NCBI GenBank assembly: GCA_905183005.1
Contig: CAJJDO010000054.1
Span: 62,001 to 126,000 of the forward strand
Source: Paramecium pentaurelia
Taxonomy: Eukaryota > Ciliophora > Oligohymenophorea > Peniculida > Parameciidae
Length of the DNA: 64,000 nucleotides
Direction of reading: 5' to 3'
Position numbers and translations under genes: made by a program. Of this stretch, positions 11,223 through 23,021 are shown piece after piece (position 1 is the stretch's first letter; every line of letters starts with the position of its first letter). The notes beneath the pieces are model-generated. The model did not search any database and was not told the origin of the DNA. It worked only from the letters and a program-made list of their open reading frames with translations.

Positions 11223-12137
11223 ATGGCAGAAAGAAAAGTTCTAGTTAAATATTATCCACCTGATTTTGATCCTAAGTTATTACCAAATAATCATCGTCCA
11301 AAAGGAAAATAAGATAATGTTAGAAATATGCTTCCTATGACTGTAAAATGTAATCATTGTGGTAATTATCTCTATATTGGAACTAAATTTAATATGAGAA
11401 AAGAGACAGTATGGACTGAAAATTATCTAGGTATTCTTATTCATCGATTCTATTTTAAATGCACGTACTTAAATCTAATCTATATATTTAGTTATTGTTA
11501 TGCTGAAATTACTTTTAAAACTGATCCACGAAATCATGATTACATAGTTGAAGGAGGAGGAACTAGAAATTATGATCCTTATAGAGATGCAAAAGCAGCA
11601 GAAGAAGTTCTTAAATAAATGAGAGCTAATGAAGAATAAGGAGATTCTATGAAATTTTTAGAAAATAAAACTCATGATTCAAAAAAAGAAATGGACATTC
11701 TAGATGCTATAGATGATACTCATTAACTAAATAGAAGATAAACTTAATTTACTCCTGATATGTTGCTTAAATAACTTTTTTATGATTTAGATGCTTTAGA
11801 ATTACAAGAAGAATGGGAAAAATCAAAAGGATTTAAAGAATAATTTAAAGTAAAAAGATTGTCAGATACAAATGAAAAAGAGTATATTAATACAATTATA
11901 TTTAGGGATAAAACTATGCATAGTGTTACTTAACATTTAAAATAAGTTGTAGTATAATAATAAACAAAATAAGTATAATAATAAGTGAAACCAAAATTTA
12001 TAAAAAAGTAGGTATGTTGTGAAAAAGATGGAGAGAAAGTTGGTGTACCTAAAGAAGAAGATAAAGATGATTTAACTGTCAAATAGGAAAATTAAAATTA
12101 GACTTAATCATTAGTTGATGATGATTATTAAGATTGA
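11223..12137 (+). CDS. YJU2: Pre-mRNA splicing factor CWC16/YJU2 (CCDC94)
   Basis: Step-I spliceosome factor joining the NineTeen complex near the branch site. ATG 11223, 27-nt intron 11465-11491, stop 12137: 295 residues, exact frame. The start MAERKVLVKYYPPDFDP is the family N-terminus. The Cys4 zinc site is CNHCGNYLYIGTKFNMRKE followed by FKCTYCYAEITFKTDP, then the DYIVEGGGTRNYDPYRD block. The C-terminal half is charged, helical and Gln-rich, as in homologues. The intron is a multiple of three with no in-frame TGA. Length is normal (yeast 278, human 323). It diverges from the SPT2-like gene across 15 bp. Confidence 0.93.
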
Positions 12138-12347
12138 TTATTATTTTCAATTTTATTATGCATTCTAAATTATTTTATATTTTAAGTATTTATTAATAAA
12201 CTTAATGATTATTATAATTATTTATTTTAGTTATCTTAAATAGACATAACAATATATAATTGCTCTAATATTTAAATGGTTAATGTTAATTATAAAAATT
12301 ATAATAGTTTAGAAAACTCTAGAAATATTATTAAACTTCAGATATTT
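12138..12347. other. AT-rich intergenic stretch
   Basis: Very AT-rich spacer between the YJU2 stop and the next possible gene. No RNA gene, repeat or convincing exon is seen. Confidence 0.5.
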
Positions 12348-12664
12348 TCAGATTTCTAAAAGTCTATATATCATTATTTCTTCAATCTCAATATCAAATG
12401 ATCTTATAATTCTTATCTAAACTTCATTTGATTGTTACTATAAAAATTGTCAAATCACTGATGATTTTATTTTCAATATATATCCATTTATCATAATAAA
12501 CCAAGAACATATAAAAATTCATATAGTCTACAGTTATCAATACAAAAGATTAAATAATTATATTCTATTATTCTTTGAATTCTCAATCTTAGATAGATGA
12601 ACAAATTACAAAATGTTCATATTATAAAATAAAATACAGCTTTTCCTTATTATTTTTGATTCAT
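12348..12664 (-). CDS. Possible small hypothetical protein
   Basis: Not recognised. A leftward frame is coherent in its second half (KWIYIENKIISDLTIFI, a 22-nt intron GTAACA...TTAG, then IRIIRSFDIEIEEIM and TGA at 12348). The first half does not join cleanly: ATGs at 12664 and 12620 are both possible, and a very short or odd intron near 12540 would be needed. Codon content looks coding, with hydrophobic and acidic alternation. No domain is assigned. Confidence 0.35.
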
Positions 12665-12780
12665 TTGTAATAATGTAATTTATTGTTTAACACTACCAAA
12701 TGACTTGTCAATATGAAGATGTAAGTAAGATTTTGAAAAATGTTTTTGATTAAAAGTTTATGTATTATAATCAGTCAAAA

Positions 12781-12814
12781 CCAAGGGTCATGCTATTGAT
12801 TGCTTTTCCCTTGG
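12781..12814. other. Seven-bp stem hairpin beyond the stop of the small acidic gene
   Basis: CCAAGGG (12781-12787) and CCCTTGG (12808-12814) are perfect inverted repeats with a 20-nt loop. A weaker outer pair lies at 12777-12784/12821-12827. It is just past the leftward gene that stops at 12827 and stands out by GC content. It could be a 3'-end RNA structure; no function is shown. Confidence 0.4.
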
Positions 12815-12826
12815 TAATCATTGGTT

Positions 12827-13039
12827 TCAATCAAGAGAATTAAGGAATTCTTCTAAATCATGTATGTCATCAACAAGGCACTCAATTTCCGAGAAGTTCT
12901 TTATCATAGGATTTTGAGCTTCGGCCCTCAAAGTTTCAATATAACTAAGATCATCATCACTAGAGCAATCTGATCTTGTGTTCTCTATTTTTTGAATTAT
13001 GGGTTAAGATATGGTTATTGGTTTGAGAGGCCTTTGCAT
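12827..13039 (-). CDS. Small acidic protein, 70 residues
   Basis: Not recognised. It is a single exon from ATG 13039 to TGA 12827. The start is basic and proline-containing (MQRPLKPITI). A Ser/Asp cluster (RSDCSSDDDLSYIETL), possibly a casein-kinase-2 type target, precedes an acidic C-terminus ending DLEEFLNSLD. There is no membrane span. Codon use includes CAA and TAA for Gln, as in neighbours. An upstream exon is possible, because an ATG in another frame lies at about 13090, but no intron joins it convincingly. The hairpin at 12781-12814 lies just past the stop. Confidence 0.5.
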
Positions 13040-13332
13040 AGATAATAAATTAATAATAATGTGTTAATCTTAGTGATGCTTTTATTCATTGATAGACTAT
13101 AATAAATTGAACAATCAAACAATGAATGGAAATTCTCCAAGATATAACCTTTAAATTTTTAAGTTCCCTCAAAAAATTGAGAGGTATTATTTATATATAA
13201 ATATATACATAAAAACTAAATCCAAAATTAGAATGTAATTTAAAAATACAATTATAAATGTGTATTATTTTTTAGAATAAATGATTTTTTAATATGTTTC
13301 TAATAATAATCATAATTATTCCCTTATCTCAT

Positions 13333-14246
13333 TCATTCCTTCACTCTTTTCTCTATCTCTATCAATACTTCTTCCTCAGTTGCTCCATCCTATAAGAATT
13401 CATGTTCTAATAATGTATTTAAGGATATCCTCTTATCTGGATCACTTTCTAACATTGACATTATCATAATCTTAAATTCCTTAGGAAATTGCTGTTATCT
13501 AAAACTTTCACATTTGTTCCAGAATAAATCATATTATTTGTTATAGATTAATGCCCACCATCCATCTCTTGAATTAGGATCATTTGATTAAAATGGAGGG
13601 AATCCCATCACAATTATAAATATTACTACTCCCAAAGCAAATATATCACATTTAAATAGATTCATTGTCTCATTTATATATAATTCTGGTGCAGTATATC
13701 CAGGAGTTCCTCCAGCAGGTCTTAAATTTTAATTTGAGAGTCTTGCAAATCCAAAATCACACAGTTTGAGATTATAATCAGCGGCAATCAAAATATTTTC
13801 TGGCTTTATGTCACAATGAGCTATTCCGGCATTATGAAGAGTTCCTAAGACTTTAATAAGATAGCCTGATAAAGTCTTTGCTAAAGGAAATGGGAATGGT
13901 CCCTTTTTTAATATCTTTAAAAATGTGTCATTTGGCATGTACTCCAAAAGAACACAAGTATAATCTTCAGAATGTCCCTTTAATAAGACTGTTCCTGGAT
14001 TATTAATGCGTTTAAGTATTTGAATTTCGTTCGCTAAATAACATGTAAAAAAACCTAGAGATTTATGATATGATCTTGTGACAGATTAGTTAAAACTTTC
14101 AAAGCAAACATTTCTCCTGTTTTCTTATGCATAGCTAAATAGACTCTTGCATCATGTCCTTAACCTAAAGGAGGATTTAAGTTAACAACAAAACATTTTT
14201 AGAAATCTTGTTAAGTAAAAACAAAAACTTTGTTTCCAATTTACAT
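13333..14246 (-). CDS. Ser/Thr protein kinase (one frame break)
   Basis: Catalytic kinase domain close to the whole protein (~300 residues). The N-lobe has FALKVL (VAIK lysine). The catalytic loop is HCDIKPENIL (HRD altered to HCD, with Asp, Lys and Asn kept). CDFGFARLS is the DFG motif. GGTPGYTAPELY is the APE region, and DIFALGVVIF is helix F. A 21-nt intron lies near 14038-14058. After removing it, the coding length is two more than a multiple of three. The expected SVTRSYHKSLANEIQIL segment is one base out of phase with FALKVL near 14085, so a base is missing here or in the assembly. It resembles ciliate CAMK-like kinases; the substrate is unknown. Confidence 0.72.
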
Positions 14247-14373
14247 TTGTTATTTTCAATATTTAATCTAATTAATGATAAACAAACTTTAAATTAATCA
14301 TATTTACATTAATATATCTAATAATATATATTTGATTAACAAGTAGTAAATAATTCAATAAATCATATACTGA

Positions 14374-16239
14374 TCAACATCTTTCAAAATACTTATACAA
14401 ATCCTCCAATCTTAGTACTACTTGTACATCATTTTATATTACTGCAACATTGTATTTTTTGAAAAAGGGCAGTACAAAATCTCTTATAAATTCATTACTG
14501 TAATTTAATAAAGACAAGTATTCTGCCAATTAAATTGTTATATCTATATCATTTTCATTAATCTTTAATACAAATTCTGATGAATCTAAACGAATTACTT
14601 TTAATAAAGAATCTTATTATCTTTCCATTAATAAAACTCCTTCTGGTTATTCTCCTTAAATAATTTAAACAATAATCATATTAAATATCATAGGAATCAC
14701 ATTTATTAGACACAATTTAGTATCATTTTAAACTAATAATTGTTATTAATCTTATAATAATCCTACAAAAGAGATATTTTTATAAAATTCATATGTATCT
14801 TTATGATGCTTCTTTTATAAAATATTAAATAATTCTAATTAAGATTCTAGGGAAAGTTTAAAGCATTCTGCTTTAGAAATTTATGTTTACTCTTTTTCTT
14901 CTAATATTTTAGATATTTAATTAATCTAATTAATTTTTATACTCTGATTTTTGTTTAATTAATCATCCAAATCAGGATTTTCATTTTTTATATACTAATC
15001 ATTTATTTAATTGCTTTCTTCTTCAATTTTTTATGATTAAGTATTTGGAATCTAATCAATTACACTTTAAGCTAATTAGACTTATGATTTTCTTGCAAAT
15101 TATTATATTAAAGTTTAAGTCTTTGGATCAATCCTGACCTTCTCTTTTTAATATTGTTATTAACTTTAAATTGACTATTTGAAGCTAAAGCTATTCTTTT
15201 TCTGCTCTTCTTAAGACTTTGGTTAGAATAATACAGTCTAAATTAATTTAACTGTTTATTAAGGGGATAATTCTTATTTTAATTTTTCTGATATTTCAGT
15301 ACTAATTTCATCTTCATTCAAGAACCTAACAATTTTTTTATTTGGATGAACATTTGGATCTATGTCTTTTGGTTATAATTTTATACTCAAATATACATAA
15401 TAACCTCCATCTTCAACTCTTAAACATAAATAGCAATCTTAATAAGCTTGAGTTATTTTCTTTTTTAATGTATCACAATCTACATATCTATCATTTATAA
15501 ATAAACATAATTCTCTTTTATATTTAACAGAACTCAATTTTGTAAACATCAAATGAGATTCATATTTATATATGTCAGAATTAAATGATTTCTCTTAAAT
15601 GCATGTTTAATTAATTTTCATTATAGATGATATAGTATCTAATCTATTGAAAGATGAAAACTCACATTTATTTTCATAAAATAATTTGAATTAAATTGAA
15701 GAATGATGAAGACTTAAACTCTAAATCAATTGTAATATAGATTTTTTTTCCTCTGATTTATTTAGAGCTTACCTCCTTTTTTCTAAATTATAAAATAATG
15801 ATGCTATCTAAATTTCTGTACCATCTGAACACCCTATAGGAGACATGCTCAACAGTTTCTAACTATTATATGTGGCTTTGTATCCTACTTATTGATCTCT
15901 TCTTTTAGAGATCACTGTCATTTAAGACACAAAAGATATTGAAGCTAATGCTTCTCCTCTAAATCCAAATGAAAATAATTGTAATAAATCTTCAGCAACT
16001 CTAATCTTACTTGTAGCATATCTTTCACATAATAATTCATAATCTTCCTTCATAATTCCATCTCCATTATCAATAATTCTGATTAGGTCTAATCCTGCAT
16101 TATTTAAATAAATAGTTATATTTTATGCATGAGCATCAATTGAATTTTCAACCATCTCTTTTATTACTGAATAAGGTCTTTAAACTACTTCTCCTGCAGC
16201 AATTTTATTAATTACTTCTTAAGGTAATTTTTTAATCAT
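14374..16239 (-). CDS. MLH1: DNA mismatch repair protein MLH1
   Basis: MutL-alpha subunit of mismatch repair, also used in meiotic crossover. It is a single exon of 621 residues, ATG 16239 to TGA 14374. GHKL ATPase motifs come in order: KIAAGEVVQRP, EMVENSIDAHA (catalytic Glu and Mg-binding Asn), DNGDGI, YATSKI and GFRGEALASIS. FYNLEKRRKAL and DPNVHPNKK follow. A Gln/Asn-rich linker leads to the PMS-interaction domain. The protein ends exactly in YFERC, the conserved MLH1 C-terminal tail that contributes to the endonuclease site of its PMS partner; this tail excludes MLH2, MLH3 and PMS. It is shorter than human MLH1 (756), mainly in the linker. Confidence 0.96.
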
Positions 16240-16271
16240 TTTATTATTTATAATGAATTATTTTATAATTA

Positions 16272-16790
16272 ATGATTAAAATAGATATTAATTTAATATA
16301 CAACTCATCTATAAGTAGAAGCAGTTTATTTTAATAATTTGAATAAGGTATACTAAAGTATTCTATATCTAAATAATAAATATTTGAACAAAAAGATATT
16401 AATAGCAGTATAAGAATATTAATCATATAAATCAAATGAAATTATCTAAATAGTGTATTTGAAAATATCATATCACATTAGATACATATAACAAAATCAA
16501 TCAAATCAATACTCCCAAATTATCAAAAAAGTAAATATTTTTAGAATAGTATTAAATATTCAAATTATAAAGAAAGTCTTTATTTTGACTAATAAGATTT
16601 ATATTCAATAGTTTGATTGTTGAACCAATTAATTAAAAGAAGTTTCTCTCTAAATTACTCATTTTTTATGTGATACTATAAATAGAATACTACATATTAT
16701 AAATAGAAAAACGAAAACTGTAATGACATAGTAGTATAAATTCAATTTAATTATAAAATATTTGTTATGAATATTAGTGTATGAATCCAA
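16272..16790 (+). other. Possible short gene, exon structure unresolved
   Basis: ATG 16272 opens a TGA-free stretch (MIKIDINLIYNSSISR). Further open segments in other frames follow, including FDQQDLYSIVQLLNQLIKR near 16580-16640. A 27-nt intron near 16451-16477 is plausible. I could not join the parts into one frame, and no domain is recognised. It may be a small gene or AT-rich chance openness. Confidence 0.25.
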
Positions 16791-16845
16791 ATTTCATAGA
16801 ATGATGTTATTGATTTGTTTGAATAGAAAGATATAAAGTTAAAAC

Positions 16846-17942
16846 TCAGCAAAGTTTTTGAGTACTAACTCTCTATTTTGAAACTGGCTCGGTTGGCACG
16901 TGTTTTGATCCGAAAGTGCATTTACCCAATGGAGAATTTAAAGGTGATGTCATTGGTGATCCAAAGGGCGAACCAAAGGCAGTTCTTAATGGTGATCCCA
17001 TTGGAGAACCCAATAAAGCTGTCTTTTGAGGGGATCCTAATTTGTCTGTAAATCCTGAAAGACTTCTACAAGTATTGATTGTTAACCCGTTATTTCTCTA
17101 AAATTTTTTGACCCATGAACTTGAAAGCACTTCTGAAGTTGAAGGTCTTTTGTAGGTTTCTACTTCTAACATCTATTTCATTAATTATTTGCATTCTTCG
17201 CTAATTCCATGTTTAATAAAAAATTATCCATTTTTAGGAAGATCATTATGAAGCATTTCCTTAAAAGAATACAATAAATATATACATAGAGGACTATTCC
17301 TAAACTCCAAATATCTAATTTTTCATTTTAAAAACCATTTTTTATCACTTCAGGTGGCATATATTCTAGTGTACCACATATTTAAGGAGCTACATAACCC
17401 ATAGAAAGAGATGTGCTCCATGTAAAATCAGCCAATTTAATCTAATCATCATGGGTTAAAAGTAGGTTTGAGAGCTAAAATAAACAAACTAGCATACTTT
17501 GATATCTCGATGAAGAAAATTCTTTTAATGTAAATATTGTACAGCTTATACAATTTAAACAAAATATTTATGTGCTTTTTCTTCTCTTAATGGTCCACTT
17601 AATTAGATATTTGTGAATAAGCATCCACCATTACAATATTCAAGTAACATATATAGGTATTCGTTATCTTCAAAAGCATCAACCATTGAAACAACATTAG
17701 GATGAGATAATTTTGATTGTATATTTATTTCATTTCTTAAATTCACAATATCAGTTGGACTGAGTGATTTTTTGCTTATCTTAAATAATGAAAAATTGAT
17801 TTTATACAATTTTTGCAGCAAATTAGCTAACAGAATTTATAGCTTAAGCTAATAAAACAACACCATAAGCTCCTTTTCCAAGTACCTTATCATAAATGAT
17901 ATAAGTTGTTTTTGTGCCCTTTACTTAAAATTATTAACTCAT
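16846..17942 (-). CDS. Aurora-like protein kinase with DFT in place of DFG
   Basis: 339 residues; introns of 28, 23 and 26 nt give an exact frame. GKGAYGVVLLAQ is the glycine loop and FAAKI holds the VAIK lysine. FLHRDIK then LSNLLL is the catalytic loop, split by an intron. The activation segment opens LADFTWSTSL, where Aurora kinases read ADFGWS, and continues GTLEYMPPEV, the Aurora-type APE block. LDIWSLGIVLYK is helix F. Gly of DFG is replaced by Thr, directly read as ACA. The C-terminal ~60 residues carry a run of Gly-Ser-Pro repeats (GSPMGSPL, GSPFGSPM), likely proline-directed phosphosites. Kinase is certain; Aurora affinity is a motif-level inference. Confidence 0.8.
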
Positions 17943-18242
17943 AATAATGAATTTAATCCTTAACTTCTCAATTAAGAATTAAAGCAGAAAAAAACTGTGC
18001 GTTTTTCGGCAAATTTGTTATATTGACAATTTAATTAACCTAGTTAAAATTCTTTTATTTTAATTTAAATTTCTCTTTAAGATAAACAATCTGTTTTGAC
18101 CGTCACAACTGCTATTTAACAGTAAAATGATAAATTTATTTTATGTATCTTTTTTTTTAGTTAATATTAAGATGAAAAATTATATATTATATATGTATTC
18201 AACTCTATAAATTTCTCTAAAGATAATCATTCACAATTCTTT

Positions 18243-18938
18243 TCAATAATTAATTTTAAACTTTTACCCTCTTTAAATTATGAGTTACATTAAGTGTCTC
18301 ATATTTAATTTTTACTAAATGTTAGTAATTTTATTAAATTTACTTATTTTCCTTTTTAAGTCATAAATCATCTTTTCTTATTTCATTATATCACTAATAA
18401 AATTTTATATAAACTCATGATACTAGTAAGTACTATTTAAAATTGCTCTTCCATTAAGTCTGTATCATCTGTATTTGTTTATATTATATCTCCATAATTG
18501 TTCTCTAAATTTTTTATCTTTACTTGACTCTCCTACAGTACTTATGTTAATAAATGTTTATTGGATTATGAATAAATTGAATTAAACTTTAGATCTAGTA
18601 GTTATTTCATAAAATTTCCAATTTTACTTAATAGAAATTACATATTTTTAGATCATATACATGATTTTAATAATAAAGTAACAAAAAATGTTCTATATTA
18701 TTTAAATAATTTCAAAAACTTGGAAGAAAAAGGAAAATATTCAATTTTTCTATTTAATTTCACTATTTCTATTTATTAATCATTATAATATATTATTTAC
18801 ATAGAGTAACAAATAAATATCTATTCATGTATCATGAAATGTTTTAACAATTTTATTTGTTTTATTTAAAGTGTACAAAAATACTTACTATTAATTTTTT
18901 TAAATATTGAAAGCGTTCTATTATTTAAATTTATTCAT
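18243..18938 (-). CDS. Probable coiled-coil protein, model incomplete
   Basis: Not recognised. Leftward coding texture starts at ATG 18938 (MNKFKQQNAFNIQKNQQ), resumes near 18620 with LLDLKFNSIYSQSNKHLL, and continues through VLQESQVKIKNLENNYGD and TDDTDLMEEQFQ. It ends with IMKQEKMIYDLKRKISKF and TGA 18243. The pattern is a charged helical coiled coil. Introns between segments were not all placed, so the ends are approximate. Confidence 0.4.
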
Positions 18939-18949
18939 TTAATTGTATC

Positions 18950-19852
18950 AATTAGTATCATGAAAGAGCACTATAAAATTAAAGATTTTTATTTTTCTTT
19001 TTTAATTTGTTAATTATAGTTGGAAAATCATAAATGTTTTAACCAGTTAACTGCTTTTTATTGGCAAGTATTCCCTTTTATTAAAGCTAATTTAAAAAGT
19101 TTGGCATTAGTTGATAATAAAAGAGGTGCAAATATAAGTGAATTGATTCCTACCAAATTTGGTCTTTAATATATAGAAAAATTAATTATTATTCTAATTA
19201 ATCTGAAAGTCTTCTAAAAGTATATAATTTGATAATTGTTATTTTTATTTATAAATTATCAATTATATTATCAAAATTTCTGCAAGATATAAAGAATGAG
19301 ATGGGAGAATATGCTTTGAATTTTTGTAATGATAATAACAAGACTTTTAAGTATGGAAAAATGATTCAAATTCTTAAAAGTTGGATTATTTTCTTTGTAT
19401 TATACAATGTTGCCTAAATAAATTTTTAGAATTCACATTTTTAGTATTACAACAATTAAGCTTGATCTAAATTCTAAAATTGTTATTCTTTAGTTATTTT
19501 TAAATTTTTTATTATTTAACATTAATTATATTTAGTCTATATATTTCTGTAATTATTTCTCCAATTTCAAATACTAAATGAAATATTTTAATATTTACAT
19601 TTATTAAATGTACTATTTTCTTTATTCTCATTAAATTAACTTTTATTGATAGAGGTGTTAAAAATAATGTCTAGAACTTTGCTGAAAAAGCTAAATAAAT
19701 TAGATTCATCTAATAAGATAGGTTTATCTCTCTTTAATTATAATTAGAACCAATTCATTTAGTATTACAAATTTGTCTTTTCAAACTAGAATTTTTTTAA
19801 ATAATTAATATAAATAATTCATTATTTATTATTTTGATAAATACCTACTAAA
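18950..19852. other. AT-rich region with short coding-like fragments
   Basis: About 0.9 kb without a supportable gene. A rightward fragment at about 19018-19225 reads HKCFNQLTAFYWQVFPFIK and later TKFGLQYIE; another at 19229-19417 is open. The opposite strand is also partly open (SLIFAPLLLSTNAKLF). This may be a decayed gene or a small unmodelled one. No repeat or RNA gene is seen. Confidence 0.3.
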
Positions 19853-21509
19853 TCAATAAATTTACTACTATTTCTTGTAATTCATTAGAACATTTTACAA
19901 GTAAATTTACTATTTAACGGTAGATCTTTGTAGATATCTTTCAATTTCTTCTGGTTCTGTGATTTCACTCAAACCCAAATAGAATTTCATTGGGAACAAA
20001 AATAAATTTACTGATTATTTGTCAGCTAAATAATATTCAATATTCTAAGCAATTAAAATTCTTAGCATAATTTCTGTAGTAATATGTTTGATTAGGTTAT
20101 TATTTTGAAGAGTTTATTATAATTATTTTATTTAATTTTCTAATGTACCCTCTAAAAACTATGCAGGAATCTTGTTATAAATATTTGTAATTTCTTGGGA
20201 AGTTGTTTTCATTAAATTTAATTATTTCTAAATATAATTTAATTCTGATATAAACAATATATTCTTAATTGTTTTAATATTGGTGATGAGTAAATTTATT
20301 ATTTATTCAGTCTTTATAAATAAATATTTTTCTATATTCAAAAGTTCTGTCTTTTTTGTGAAGTAAGAAATTTATTTTCTTAAATTAATTAAAAAAGATA
20401 TTTGATAAAGTTTAAAATTGATATTTTAACAAAATTTGATGTTTTCTTCTTTTAGATTTTCCTTATGAACTATTTACAAAGTATAAATTTTATCAACTGG
20501 TTAGACTATTTAAGTGAAAGCATATCTTAACTCTTTCATTTTGTTTAAAGGATTAATTCTTCTATTTGCATGTGATAAAATCTCCAAATTTAATTATTTG
20601 CTTTCAACAGATTTTGATTTTATATTTTTTTATCTATATTTTTAAGGGGGGTCTCTTTTTTCACTTCTTTAAATAATCCTGATATTTGCATTCATCATTT
20701 CATTTTCATAGAATCTTAAAATCTCATCTAATTTTGCTCTGTGTTTTGGTAAAAATCTTGAAATATCATATATTAAAATACTCTTTCATAAGAAGAATTA
20801 CTGCTGAATATGATTATACTCTTGTTTCAGCATCAAAAATTAAAAGTAATTACAAAATTACAGAAATATTAGGATCTACTAAGTTGTCACATAAATCATC
20901 AAATGTATTGGCTTACATGCAAATATTGATGAAATTTTTATATTACTCAAATTATTAAGGATATTTAAATTAAGAAATCGATTTCTGAAATACTAATTCA
21001 TAGATAATCGTTCCTATTAACCATATATCACTACTTATTTAAACCTTATCCTCAAAAATCGTTTCAGGAGCTAATAGTATTATTTCATCATTATTAATTA
21101 AATTATGACTAAATCCATATCTATATATTTTTATCTATGAACTTGAATCAATCTCTATTGTTGATGTAGATAAGCATCTTCCTAATATAAATTTCTTATG
21201 TAATTCATAACAAGCCTCCAACAATTGGAATAGAATATATAAATGATTAAGCTCATTTTTTTTTTCTACTTTATTAAGTAATTATTATTTTTCGTAACTT
21301 AATGTTATAGTGCTATCTCTAAAATCAGCAGAAACTATTTATGCTAAAGCAGTTTGATTTATTTAAGATGCATCTAGATCCCATTCAAATGCTTCTTTAC
21401 AATCAGTATTCTATTGAATTTTATACTCTAAAAGTGATTCATTATTAGACAACCGTTTCAATATTGTGTTTTTAATCTATGATGGCAAATTTCCTAACAC
21501 TTACTTCAT
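19853..21509 (-). CDS. Pseudokinase with C-terminal helical extension
   Basis: 543 residues with one 25-nt intron (GTATTT...CAAG) near 20792, exact frame. The C-lobe geometry of a protein kinase is clear: ELHKKFILGRCLSTSTIEI sits where HRDLKPENI belongs, IKIYRYGFSHN where DFG belongs, LLAPETIF is the APE motif, and SSDIWLIGTIIYELVF is helix F. The catalytic Asp and the metal-binding Asp of DFG are both missing, and no glycine loop or VAIK lysine is seen before them. It is therefore probably an inactive kinase fold acting as a scaffold (inference). About 300 helical, Gln/Asn-rich residues follow. It diverges, 66 bp apart, from the left copy of the inverted gene pair. Confidence 0.7.
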
Positions 21510-21575
21510 AAATTATATCCTTTAATCTGATTTTATTTTTTTTAATAGAAATAATTTGATATAAAATTTTAAATT

Positions 21576-22782
21576 ATGAAATCTCTTAAGATAAGAACTG
21601 ATTAATATTTAAAAAAGAGTGAAATAGATTAGAATTAATTAATAACAACATTACCATATTGTGTAAAAATTGTAAGTTCTGAAGAAGATGAAATGAATGA
21701 TATAATTAAATTAGAATTTGATAGAGTTAATTGCATTCCTTTAAATGAAATCATTACATTTATTGTAATTCATATTTAATTATCATTTTTAGGATCTTCT
21801 TTTATTTAGATTTACTCATGGATAAATATTTAGTCTTATTCATAAATTATTAGATTTAATAGAAAAACTAAAATATTAAAATATCAATGAATATTATATA
21901 TGGTTAATATTCAATTAATAACATAACCAAAGATTAGAATTATCTAAACGATCTTTTTTAGATTATCAATTATTTTATTCATTTCCTTTATAAAACAAAG
22001 TAGAATAAGATAAATCATAAATTATTAAATTAATTACTAAACTTTTATAATTATGTGAGTATATTCCATCATGTTTTTATTTTATTGAATCAAATAAACC
22101 TTATAAAATTTATGAAAAAGTACTTAAATAAGAATTTCAATAATTTTAATAAAAATTTAATGATTATTATATAAATCCAAAAAATATTGATTAATAGAAT
22201 TAGATTGATTTGAATATTGATACAAAAGATGATTATGTTTAGAATTAAAATGATTTTTAGAAATTAGAAATGTTTGTTTCAGAATATATTAAATAAAATG
22301 ATAATTTATCACCTTTAGACACTGTTTTAAATCAATTGTTAAAATATTATAAATTCAAATTAGGTTTAATATCTATAGGTATGCATGCTAATAAACAGTA
22401 AATAAACAAAAAATATGAATTAAAACATTTAAACTGCATCTTTGAATTAAAATCAGAACAATAATTGATTAAATTAATTTCACAAATTTTTTAAAGTTTG
22501 AATGAGCAATAAGAAATATTAAGAGACTCTATTAAATATGAAGATTATCAATTAAGTTAAAAAGAATTATAAAATTTATATGAATCTGCTGCTATTACTT
22601 ATTTTAAACATCAAGGATATTTTAATTCTTTTGATTAATTTAATGAAGTAAGACAATAAATTATCGATAAATAATTCAATTTTGAAGATAAATTCTAATA
22701 TATTCTTAAACCATTTATTTAAGAACATTATTCTTACATTGTTGAGATCAAAATTTTAGAATTGATAAATGAATTAATATGA
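21576..22782 (+). CDS. Unknown 392-residue protein, left copy of an inverted pair
   Basis: Not recognised. ATG 21576, one 28-nt intron (GTAATT...TTTAG) near 21757, stop 22782; exons give exactly 393 codons. The protein is helical and Gln-, Asn-, Leu- and Lys-rich. Segments such as LPYCVKIVSSEEDEMND, LLLFRFTHGQIFSLIHKLL and TVLNQLLKYYKFKLG suggest an alpha-solenoid or a very degenerate kinase-like fold, but no motif is diagnostic. An almost identical gene of exactly the same length lies inverted at 28779-29985. Differences are scattered substitutions concentrated in the last ~20 codons, plus CAA/TAA swaps silent under the ciliate code. A function linked to the neighbouring pseudokinase is only a guess from position. 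Confidence 0.75.
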
Positions 22783-23021
22783 ATTTAATAAATAGTATTT
22801 AAAAATCGCATTTTTTAAGAAAAATTTATTATTTTTTAACATTATACAATCGAAATATTAATTTATGCCTAGCACTTGTTATCTCAATAAAAAATGTAAG
22901 TAAATAAAAAATTGGAGCATATTATTGTTTTAATATTAATAAGGATATGGATTAATTATATTTAAAAAATGAAATCTATTATTTGTCATTTAAAAATCTT
23001 TGTTAATTATTTTATCTAAAT

